Assembly (NCBI GenBank): GCA_949298665.1
Contig: CASFXO010000421.1
Span: 1-6,021, forward strand
Origin: an uncultured Lentisphaeria bacterium
Lineage (GTDB): Bacteria > Verrucomicrobiota > Lentisphaeria > Victivallales > Victivallaceae
DNA length: 6,021 nucleotides
Direction: 5' to 3'
This document shows, piece by piece, positions 1 through 6,021 of this stretch (positions are counted from its first letter, which is position 1; every line of letters begins with the position of its first letter). Made by a program: the position numbers and the translations under genes. Under the pieces are notes generated by a model. The model was given only the letters and a program-made list of their open reading frames with translations. It did no database searches and was not told where the DNA came from.

Positions 1-198
1 GTCGACCCGGTCGCCGGTACCGGAAACCCATTCACCGTCGGTCAGAACGCGTCCGGTGATTTCCGGCGTGCTCCGGTCCGCGATCACGACCGGGGTGTCG
101 GCGGATTGCCATTGATCGTCCGGCATTTCCGGAACAAGTTCCGCCGAACGGCTGGCGGCGGGGGCCAGGGAAGGCGTCTGGAACCAATCGGATTTCAT
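1..198 (-). CDS. Unidentified protein, N-terminal 66 codons (runs off the left edge)
   Basis: An open frame begins at the ATG at 198-196 and stays open to base 1, exactly 66 codons, so the C-terminal part lies outside the window. The protein starts MKSDWFQTPSLAPAASRSAE, has four Trp residues (5, 29 and later), and is rich in Pro, Asp and Ser. No signal peptide or membrane segment is visible at the N terminus. Support for a real gene comes from the AAAGGAAA ribosome-binding site at 208-215, the well-formed promoter at 249-277, and codon use like that of the neighbours (GCC, CTG, GAC and CCG preferred). It is a separate transcription unit, because the argG terminator lies between it and argG. 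I do not recognise the family. Its promoter resembles that of the GH42 gene, which hints at a link to carbohydrate use, but that is only an inference. Confidence 0.7.
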   Translation of the reverse strand, partial: MKSDWFQTPSLAPAASRSAELVPEMPDDQWQSADTPVVIADRSTPEITGRVLTDGEWVSGTGDRVD

Positions 199-207
199 CA
201 CGGTGCG

Positions 208-215
208 TTTCCTTT
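208..215 (-). promoter_or_regulatory. Ribosome-binding site of the left-edge gene
   Basis: The minus strand reads AAAGGAAA here, and the AAGGA core lies 11 nt before the ATG at 198. The argG site has the same core at the same distance, which supports this start for the truncated gene. Confidence 0.6.
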
Positions 216-240
216 CCCGGTAGTTGCGGCTGAACGGTCT

Positions 241-261
241 CCGGCGTTATCATAGCGCCGG
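241..261. repeat. Inverted repeat CCGGCG-N9-CGCCGG around a -10 box
   Basis: Two perfect 6-bp arms (241-246 and 256-261) flank the nine bases that contain the -10 box of the left-edge gene. Its position over the promoter core would suit a repressor site. G+C-only arms are common by chance in DNA of this composition, so the operator reading is tentative. Confidence 0.35.
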
Positions 262-277
262 TTCGGCGGTGCTGCAA
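249..277 (-). promoter_or_regulatory. Sigma70-type promoter of the left-edge gene
   Basis: On the minus strand a -35 box TTGCAG (277-272) and a -10 box TATGAT (254-249, 5 of 6 consensus) are separated by exactly 17 bp. Transcription would start near 242, giving a leader of about 44 nt before the ATG. The -35 box is weak (3 of 6), which suggests help from an activator or a promoter governed mainly by its -10 region. The -10 box lies inside the inverted repeat CCGGCG-N9-CGCCGG (241-261). The site is just downstream of the argG terminator, so the next gene is transcribed independently. Confidence 0.6.
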
Positions 278-302
278 GTGGAAAAGACGTTTTTTACCCA
301 AC

Positions 303-333
303 AAAAAAAGCGGAACGCCACAGGCGTTCCGCT
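303..333 (-). terminator. Intrinsic terminator of the mscS-argG unit
   Basis: On the minus strand an 11-bp perfect stem, AGCGGAACGCC / GGCGTTCCGCT (333-323 with 319-309), closes a 3-nt TGT loop and runs directly into seven T residues (309-303). This is a classic Rho-independent terminator. It begins 22 bp after the argG stop codon. On the plus strand no comparable T run follows the stem, so it acts in one direction, against leftward transcription. Confidence 0.93.
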
Positions 334-354
334 GCTTTCCGGACCGTCCCGGAA

Positions 355-1551
<1,197 letters not shown>

Positions 1552-1560
1552 GATGCTGTA

Positions 1561-1568
1561 ATTCCTTT
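1561..1568 (-). promoter_or_regulatory. Ribosome-binding site of argG
   Basis: The minus strand reads AAAGGAAT in the 27-bp gap between the channel gene and argG. The AAGGA core is 11 nt before the ATG, slightly long but the same as for the left-edge gene. Translation of argG therefore has its own initiation site and does not depend on stop-start overlap. Confidence 0.65.
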
Positions 1569-1578
1569 CGAAATGAGG

Positions 1579-2757
1579 TTAAGAATTCTTGATCTTCACC
1601 GGACCGGCGCTGTCGGCGGTGAGGTAGTTGGTGGTGCTCGGGAAGGCGAAACTCAGACCTTCGGCGTTGAAGCGCTCCAGAATCTGCAAATTGATCTCCT
1701 GGCGCGCTTCCTGCATGGCGAACCAGTCCAGCGTCTGAAACCACACGATGACGCTGATGTTGAGCGACCAGTCCCGCAGTTCCGTAAAATAGATCCGCGG
1801 CGGCAGCGTCTCCATGTCGAACATCGGGTGATCATCCAGAATTTCATGCAGAATCGCCATCGCCCGCCGCATCTGCTCCGGCGTGGTTCCGTAAATCAGG
1901 CCGATGTCGAACGCATATTTGAGATTCGGCCGCTGGGCGTAATTGAGCAGCGTGCTGTCGGCCATCTGGCGGTTGGGCACGTACCAGACCGTACCGTCCA
2001 GCGACCGCAGCCGGGTGCTGCGCAGTCCCACGGCCTCGACCGTGCCGGAGGTGGTGCCCATTTCCACGCGGTCGCCGACCTTGAACGGTTTATCGAGGAT
2101 CAGCGTGACCGCGCCGAAGATGTTGGCCAACGTATTCTGGGCGGCGAAGGCGATCGCCAGCCCGGCGACCCCGGCCCCGGCGAGCAGCGCGCTCACGTTC
2201 AGGTTGAAGATGTTCTGGGCGATGAAAATGATGGCGATGATCCACACCGCGGCCTTGACCACCCGGCGCACCAGGTCGATCAGCAGATCGTCCAGCGAGT
2301 TGGCGGTTTTCGCGGCAATGTCCTTGAAATAGGAGTCCAGCACGCCGATCACCCGCAGCACCCCCCAGAAGACGATCACCGCGATGATCGCGTAATAGCA
2401 GCGGGGCAGCCAGCCGGCAATGACCGGCGGCAGCGCCGGCGCCTGCAAACTGATCATGATTCCGGTGGCGCCGAGCAGCATCATCACCGGCAGATGCAGC
2501 CGGATGGTGAGGCTGTGATCCAGCCGGGCGCCGGTTTTCTTCATCAGGGCGGGCAGCAGCCGCCGGAGCATCCAGCTGGCCGCCGCCATGACGACGGCGG
2601 TGATCACGAGCCCGATCAACATGGCCAGCAGCTGAAAACGCTGGTCGACGAACCACTCCAGCACACGGGAGACGCCTTCCCACAGCGGGTCCAGAAATGA
2701 GACGGCTTTGGGCGGAAGGACTTCTTCCGGAGCCGCGGTTTCGCCAATCATCGGCAT
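1579..2757 (-). CDS. MscS-family mechanosensitive ion channel
   Basis: This is an inner-membrane channel of the small-conductance mechanosensitive type, which opens under membrane tension to release solutes on hypo-osmotic shock. The 392 residues contain about five hydrophobic helices (roughly 42-62, 88-104, 119-139, 166-184 and the pore helix 188-218). The pore helix has the family's Gly/Ala pattern, SALLAGAGVAGLAIAFAAQN, and continues into LANIFGAVTLILDKPFKVGDRVE, matching MscS TM3 and the start of the cytosolic beta domain (about 222-275, including GTVEAVGLRSTRLR and YVPNR). The alpha/beta cage domain ends with LSFAFPSTTNYL (about 368-379). It is longer than E. coli MscS (286 residues) because of extra N-terminal helices, as in medium-sized paralogues, but lacks the large periplasmic domain of MscK. 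Start: AGGA at 2765-2768 lies 7 nt before the ATG. It is the first gene of the unit with argG. The exact subfamily and any ion selectivity cannot be told from sequence alone. Confidence 0.95.
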   Translation of the reverse strand: MPMIGETAAPEEVLPPKAVSFLDPLWEGVSRVLEWFVDQRFQLLAMLIGLVITAVVMAAASWMLRRLLPALMKKTGARLDHSLTIRLHLPVMMLLGATGIMISLQAPALPPVIAGWLPRCYYAIIAVIVFWGVLRVIGVLDSYFKDIAAKTANSLDDLLIDLVRRVVKAAVWIIAIIFIAQNIFNLNVSALLAGAGVAGLAIAFAAQNTLANIFGAVTLILDKPFKVGDRVEMGTTSGTVEAVGLRSTRLRSLDGTVWYVPNRQMADSTLLNYAQRPNLKYAFDIGLIYGTTPEQMRRAMAILHEILDDHPMFDMETLPPRIYFTELRDWSLNISVIVWFQTLDWFAMQEARQEINLQILERFNAEGLSFAFPSTTNYLTADSAGPVKIKNS

Positions 2758-2786
2758 GATGCAATCCTGCTCCCTCTATTTTGAAT

Positions 2787-2815
2787 TTTACAATTTCGTC
2801 AAAGCGGATTATATT
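2787..2815 (+). promoter_or_regulatory. Sigma70-type promoter of the uracil-DNA glycosylase gene
   Basis: A -35 box TTTACA (2787-2792, 5 of 6) and a -10 box TATATT (2810-2815, 5 of 6) are separated by exactly 17 bp. Transcription would start near 2822, about 52 nt before the ATG at 2874. This is the best-matched promoter in the window and probably constitutive, as suits a repair gene. Its -10 shares bases with the opposing TATAAT. Confidence 0.7.
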
Positions 2816-2836
2816 TTAAGATAACACCGGATTGCC
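2808..2836 (-). promoter_or_regulatory. Candidate promoter of the mscS-argG unit
   Basis: The minus strand has a perfect TATAAT at 2813-2808 in the AT-rich divergent spacer. This would start transcription near 2801 and leave about 43 nt before the ATG at 2757. The hexamer 17 bp upstream (GGCAAT, 2836-2831) is a poor -35. An alternative TTGACG at 2802-2797 is a good -35, but its best -10 partner (AATAGA, 2780-2775) would start RNA at about the ribosome-binding site, so I prefer the first. The -10 overlaps the opposing promoter of the glycosylase gene. Confidence 0.4.
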
Positions 2837-2846
2837 TGCGCGGCAA
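2832..2846. repeat. Small inverted repeat TTGCC-N5-GGCAA in the glycosylase leader
   Basis: Two perfect 5-bp arms (2832-2836 and 2842-2846) around TGCGC lie just downstream of the predicted glycosylase start site, and the left arm coincides with the poor -35 of the opposing promoter. It could form a short RNA hairpin or be a protein site. It does not match the CTG-N10-CAG form of an SOS box. Chance occurrence is quite possible. Confidence 0.25.
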
Positions 2847-2873
2847 GTCCGCAAACCCCGGAAAGTGCAGGAT

Positions 2874-3656
2874 ATGAGCGACTGTTTTTATCGGATATTG
2901 ACCGAATGTCTGGAGAACGAGGGTGCCGGACGCCGTTCGGTGGAACTCGACCCGGCGGTCTGGCGGGAATTTCTGAGCGATGTTCCCGCCGTTCCGGCCG
3001 CCGCGCCGGAAGTGGTTGCCGCCGAAGCAGGAGAAGCCGCCCCGGCACCGGTTCCCGCCCCGGCTGCGGCGGATGCCGTTCCCGCGGCCGGTCCCGAGGC
3101 GGCGCTGGCGGCGCTGGCGGAGGAGGTGCGCGTGTGCCGCCGCTGCCGGTTGTGCGAAAAACGGCATCTCGCGGTGTTCGGAGAGGGCAATCCCCGGGCG
3201 GAACTGATGTTCATCGGCGAAGGCCCCGGTGCGGACGAGGACCGGACCGGGCAGCCTTTCGTCGGCCGGGCGGGGCAGCTGCTCGACAAGATGATTGCCG
3301 CCATGACCTTCGCCCGGGAAGAAGTGTACATCGCCAATGTGGTCAAGTGCCGTCCTCCCGGGAACCGGGCGCCGGAGCCGGACGAGGCGGCCGCCTGCAT
3401 CGGGTATTTGAAACGGCAGATCGAACTGGTCCGGCCGAAGGTGATCGTCAGTCTGGGCGGGGTGGCGTTGTCGTTTCTCTTCAAGGAGTCGGCGGGCATC
3501 AGCCGGATGCGCGGGCACTGGATCGATTTCAACGGCATTCCGGTCATGCCGACGTTTCACCCGGCGTTTCTGCTGCGGCAGGAGTCGGCCAAGCGGGACG
3601 CGTGGAGCGACCTGCAGCAGGTGATGGCGCGGCTGGGGCGGCGGCGGCAGCGTTGA
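2874..3656 (+). CDS. Family 4 uracil-DNA glycosylase (iron-sulfur type)
   Basis: This enzyme excises uracil from DNA to begin base-excision repair after cytosine deamination or dUTP misincorporation. The 260-residue protein has a short N-terminal segment (1-36), a Pro/Ala-rich linker (about 37-80), and the catalytic domain (about 81-255). Four cysteines in the family arrangement (C88 and C91 in CRRC, C159 in VVKCRPPGNR, C175) would hold the 4Fe-4S cluster; C94 is an extra cysteine. The active-site loop GEGPGADEDRTGQPFVGRAG is at 115-134 and the second motif HPAFLLR at 229-235. The ATG at 2874 is chosen over an in-frame TTG at 2832: GGAAAG at 2860-2865 gives ribosome binding at a sensible distance, and the TTG has none. 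It is divergent from the channel gene. No terminator follows it, so read-through into the GH42 gene is possible. The family is often annotated as phage SPO1 DNA polymerase-related protein. Confidence 0.94.
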   Translation: MSDCFYRILTECLENEGAGRRSVELDPAVWREFLSDVPAVPAAAPEVVAAEAGEAAPAPVPAPAAADAVPAAGPEAALAALAEEVRVCRRCRLCEKRHLAVFGEGNPRAELMFIGEGPGADEDRTGQPFVGRAGQLLDKMIAAMTFAREEVYIANVVKCRPPGNRAPEPDEAAACIGYLKRQIELVRPKVIVSLGGVALSFLFKESAGISRMRGHWIDFNGIPVMPTFHPAFLLRQESAKRDAWSDLQQVMARLGRRRQR

Positions 3657-3673
3657 AACTTTCCGGCCGGTAC

Positions 3674-3702
3674 TGGACAGACGGCGGAAGCAGCGCTATG
3701 GT
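3674..3702 (+). promoter_or_regulatory. Promoter of the GH42 beta-galactosidase gene
   Basis: A -35 box TGGACA (3674-3679, 5 of 6) and a -10 box TATGGT (3697-3702, 4 of 6) are spaced by 17 bp. The start would be near 3709, giving an unusually long leader of about 125 nt before the ATG at 3834. The spacer and -10 strongly resemble those of the left-edge gene's promoter. It lies only 18 bp past the glycosylase stop codon, so the galactosidase is probably a separately controlled unit. Confidence 0.55.
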
Positions 3703-3707
3703 ACCAT
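3698..3707. promoter_or_regulatory. Perfect palindrome ATGGTACCAT over the GH42 -10 box (possible operator)
   Basis: A 10-bp perfect palindrome covers five of the six -10 bases and reaches almost to the predicted start site. This is where a repressor of a sugar-use gene would block RNA polymerase. No regulator gene is in the window, and LacI-type operators are usually longer, so this is only a candidate. Confidence 0.3.
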
Positions 3708-3816
3708 GTTTCCGGTGCCCGTTCCGTTTTTTCTCCGGTGTCGTCATCCCGGCAGACGGGGAAGGGGGTGGCTCCTGTGGCGGACGGTCCGGTCAAGATT
3801 GGGAAAATGCCAGAGC

Positions 3817-3827
3817 AGGAGGAGGAA
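3817..3827 (+). promoter_or_regulatory. Strong ribosome-binding site deciding the GH42 start
   Basis: AGGAGGAGGAA ends 6 nt before the ATG at 3834 and is the strongest Shine-Dalgarno match in the window. It fixes the start there rather than at the in-frame ATG at 3738, which would add 32 residues without similarity to the family. It implies high translation when the gene is transcribed. Confidence 0.9.
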
Positions 3828-3833
3828 TCGATC

Positions 3834-5894
3834 ATGACGAAACATGCGCCGATCATCGCCGGTTGCGATTATTTTCTGCACGGGGGGGATTACAATCCGG
3901 ATCAGTGGCTGGACCGGCCGGAGATCATCGATGCGGATTTCCGATTGATGCGGCTGGCCCGCTGCAATACTTTTTCGGTCGGGATTTTCGCCTGGAGCGT
4001 CTGCGAACCGGAGGAGGGGCGGTTCGAATTCGGCTGGCTCGACCGGATCATGGACCGGATGGCCGAAGCCGGGAACAAGGTGTTTCTGGCCACGCCTTCC
4101 GGCGCGCGCCCGCCCTGGCTGAGCGCGAAGTATCCGGAAGTCCGACGCGTGGACCGTCATGGGATTCGGGACACCTACCGGGAACGGCAGAATCACTGCT
4201 GGCGCTCGCCGGTCTACCGGGAAAAAGTCCGGGAGATCAACCGGCGGCTGGCCGAACGCTATGCCGGGCACCCGGCGCTGGCGGCATGGCACATTTCCAA
4301 CGAATACAACGGCGACTGCTACTGCGAACTCTGTAAAAAAGCCTTCCGGGAATATCTGGAGCGGAAATTCGGCACGCTGGAGAATTTCAACCGCCGTTGC
4401 TGGACCTCCTTCTGGAGTCATCGTTACGGCGACTGGTCGGAAATCGAGCCGGACGACCCCTGCATGGACGCCGTGGCACTGGAATGGCGACGGTTCGCCA
4501 CGGAACAGGTTTGCGATTTCATGCGCTGGGAGATCGACGCGGTCCGGCAGCATTCGCAGCATCCGGTAACGACGAACATGATGGGATTTTTTCAGGGGAT
4601 CAACTACTACCGGATTGCGGAGCTGTGTGATTTCATTGCGGACGACCGTTATCCCGGCTGGTGCGATGCGCGGGATTTCGCGAGTGCGGCGAGCGAAAGC
4701 GCGATGATCCATGACCTGCATCGGACCATGGCCAAAAAACCGTTCGTATTGCTGGAATCTACTCCGAGCAATCTCAACTGGAAACCGTTTTATCGGTTGA
4801 AACGGCCGGGGCTGCACCGGGCAGAGGAGCTGCTGGCGGTGGGGCACGGCGCGGATGCGGTCATGTATTTTCAGTTCCGCAAAGGGCGCGGGGGCAGCGA
4901 AAAACTGCACGGCGCGGTGGTCGATCACGAAGGCTCCGAAAACACCCGGGTGTTCCGGGATGTCGCCGAGGTCGGCGAGATTCTGGAGAAAATCGGTGAA
5001 GTGCGCGGCACCATGACCCATCCCGAGGTTGCGGTGATTTACGACTGGGATTCGCACGATGCGTTGCTCGTATCCCAGGGGCCTTCCGCCACGGAGGTCA
5101 AGAAGCCGTGCGAAACCATCCTGCAGCATTACCGGGCGTTCTGGGAACTGAACATCCCGGTGGACGTGGTGGAGAGCACCGCGGACCTGTCGGCGTACAA
5201 GCTGGTGGCGGCGCCGATGCTGTACATGCTCAAGCCGGGGGTGGCGGAGAATCTGCGCAAGTTCGTCGCCGGAGGAGGCGTGTTGATTTCCGGATATCTT
5301 TCCGGATACGTCAACGAAGACAATCTGGTGTTCGAGGGGGGGCTGCCGGGAGACGGCCTGCGGGAACTTTTCGGCATCCGGCAGGAGGAACTGGACGGGT
5401 TGACGCCGGACGACCGGCAGTTTTTCCGGGTGACGGCGGCGAATTCGCTGAATCTCACCGGCAGCCACGCGGTGCGGGATTACGCCGAACGCATTCATCC
5501 GGAAGGTGCGGAGGTGCTGGCGGAGTATGTACGCGACTTCTATGCCGGAGAGGCGGCGCTGACGGTGAATGCTTACGGCCAGGGGTTCGCCTATTATCAG
5601 GCGGGTCGCAGCGATCTGGATTTCCTGTTGACCTTTTACGGCAAGCTGGCGAAACGCCACGGCATCCGCCGGTTGCTGACGACGCCCGCCGGGGTTCATG
5701 CCACGGTGCGCGAAGGGGAGGGGAAACGGTATTTGTTCGTTTATAATTTTGCGCGGGGATCGGAGATGTTTCATACGGCACTGCGCGGTCGGAGTCTCAT
5801 CGACGGCAGCGAGCTGACGAAAGAGGTGGTATTGCCGCGGTTCGGTTCGCAGGTCTATCGGTTGGAAGACGAGGACGTTCCGGAACGGAATTGA
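3834..5894 (+). CDS. GH42 beta-galactosidase
   Basis: This glycoside hydrolase family 42 enzyme removes terminal beta-D-galactose from oligosaccharides with retention of configuration. The 686 residues match the family (about 650-700). The N-terminal TIM barrel (about 10-390) opens with FLHGGDYNPDQW, typical of GH42. The acid/base is E157 in AWHISNEYN and the nucleophile is E308 in VLLESTPSNLNW. C122 (in NHCWRSPVYRE), C162, C164 and C167 (CYCELC) match the four zinc ligands of the Thermus A4 enzyme. A Rossmann-like trimerisation domain (about 395-610) and a small C-terminal beta domain (about 620-680) follow. There is no signal peptide, so it should be cytoplasmic and act on imported galactosides. 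No transporter, galactokinase or regulator is adjacent within the window. The true substrate (lactose, galacto-oligosaccharides, plant arabinogalactan fragments, or an alpha-L-arabinoside) cannot be decided here. No intrinsic terminator is visible after the stop. Confidence 0.96.
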   Translation: MTKHAPIIAGCDYFLHGGDYNPDQWLDRPEIIDADFRLMRLARCNTFSVGIFAWSVCEPEEGRFEFGWLDRIMDRMAEAGNKVFLATPSGARPPWLSAKYPEVRRVDRHGIRDTYRERQNHCWRSPVYREKVREINRRLAERYAGHPALAAWHISNEYNGDCYCELCKKAFREYLERKFGTLENFNRRCWTSFWSHRYGDWSEIEPDDPCMDAVALEWRRFATEQVCDFMRWEIDAVRQHSQHPVTTNMMGFFQGINYYRIAELCDFIADDRYPGWCDARDFASAASESAMIHDLHRTMAKKPFVLLESTPSNLNWKPFYRLKRPGLHRAEELLAVGHGADAVMYFQFRKGRGGSEKLHGAVVDHEGSENTRVFRDVAEVGEILEKIGEVRGTMTHPEVAVIYDWDSHDALLVSQGPSATEVKKPCETILQHYRAFWELNIPVDVVESTADLSAYKLVAAPMLYMLKPGVAENLRKFVAGGGVLISGYLSGYVNEDNLVFEGGLPGDGLRELFGIRQEELDGLTPDDRQFFRVTAANSLNLTGSHAVRDYAERIHPEGAEVLAEYVRDFYAGEAALTVNAYGQGFAYYQAGRSDLDFLLTFYGKLAKRHGIRRLLTTPAGVHATVREGEGKRYLFVYNFARGSEMFHTALRGRSLIDGSELTKEVVLPRFGSQVYRLEDEDVPERN

Positions 5895-6021
5895 TCCGGC
5901 GGCCGTGCGCGGGGGGCGTACGGCACGGTGGTCAGGCGTGTCCCGGGGCGTCCGGAGACGACGGCAGAAAAGGCCGAAACGCAGCAAAGGCGCTCGGCAG
6001 TGCGAATTCGCCATGCAGCGC
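5895..6021. other. Right-edge non-coding stretch, no supported feature
   Basis: These 127 bases follow the GH42 stop. I see a weak GC hairpin (CCGTGC at 5903-5908 with GCACGG at 5923-5928) without a T run, no recognisable promoter, and an ATG at 6013 that has no Shine-Dalgarno site and only three codons before the edge. The run may be the spacer to the next gene. Confidence 0.5.

Noticed and set aside
14..23. Palindrome CCGGTACCGG in the left-edge gene
   Set aside because: It lies inside coding sequence, and such C+G-rich palindromes are frequent at this base composition. It has no relation to a promoter.
2832..2873. TTG start adding 14 residues to the glycosylase
   Set aside because: There is no Shine-Dalgarno site at a useful distance, and it would begin only about 10 nt after the predicted transcript start.
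3101..3118. Perfect 9-bp tandem duplication (GGCGCTGGC twice)
   Set aside because: It encodes part of the Ala-rich segment ahead of the catalytic domain, and such short repeats are expected in low-complexity coding sequence.
3700..3732. Hairpin plus T6 run as an intrinsic terminator of the glycosylase gene
   Set aside because: The stem is six pairs with one G-T wobble, and seven bases separate it from the T run, so it is too weak to call as a terminator. It is kept only as part of the GH42 leader observation.
3738..3833. Possible 32-residue upstream extension of the GH42 protein (in-frame ATG at 3738)
   Set aside because: No ribosome-binding site precedes it. The extra residues are not hydrophobic (no signal peptide), and the ATG at 3834 has a near-perfect Shine-Dalgarno site.
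2906..4336. A long plus-strand frame overlapping the glycosylase and the start of GH42
   Set aside because: It is low-complexity Gly/Arg-rich sequence from reading GC-rich codons out of frame. It crosses two well-supported genes and has no motifs.
5903..5928. GC hairpin after the GH42 stop as a terminator
   Set aside because: It has only 6 bp with a 14-nt loop and no T run on either strand. It is not distinguishable from chance in GC-rich DNA.
3744..6014. A long open frame on the minus strand opposite the GH42 gene
   Set aside because: It has an Arg/Pro/His-rich composition, no family motifs and no promoter or ribosome-binding site, while the opposite strand has a certain GH42 enzyme with catalytic residues.
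6013..6021. ATG at the right edge as the start of a new gene
   Set aside because: There are only three codons, no Shine-Dalgarno site and no promoter, so it cannot be supported.

Overview
The window is a compact, GC-rich chromosomal segment, about 60% G+C by eye, with a clear AT-rich dip at 2771-2825. It carries four complete genes and one gene cut by the left edge. I see no phage, IS, CRISPR, tRNA or rRNA sequence. The codon use, the strong Shine-Dalgarno sites, the sigma70-like promoters, a family 4 uracil-DNA glycosylase with a Pro/Ala linker, and a cytoplasmic GH42 beta-galactosidase fit a free-living or gut Gram-negative-type bacterium. My best guess is the PVC group (Victivallis/Lentisphaerota-like). 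That placement is an impression, not something the sequence proves.

Layout. The left half reads leftward (minus strand). An MscS-type mechanosensitive channel (2757-1579) is followed after 27 bp by argininosuccinate synthase argG (1551-355), and the pair probably forms one transcript. It ends at a near-textbook intrinsic terminator (333-303). Beyond this, a promoter at 277-249 drives a further minus-strand gene whose first 66 codons (198-1) are present. I could not identify its product.

The right half reads rightward (plus strand). A family 4 (Fe-S) uracil-DNA glycosylase (2874-3656) has its promoter in the AT-rich divergent intergenic region it shares with the channel gene. After a 177-bp gap with its own promoter (3674-3702) comes a GH42 beta-galactosidase (3834-5894) with both catalytic glutamates and all four zinc-ligand cysteines. 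The last 127 bp hold no gene I can support.

Functionally these are mostly independent housekeeping and catabolic genes: osmotic safety valve, arginine biosynthesis, base-excision repair and galactoside hydrolysis. The most interesting signal is regulatory. The promoter of the GH42 gene and the promoter of the unidentified left-edge gene share a 17-bp spacer identical at 12 of 17 positions and nearly the same -10 box (GCGCTATGRTA). Each -10 box also lies in a different small inverted repeat. I did not find a convincing undescribed multi-gene system here.
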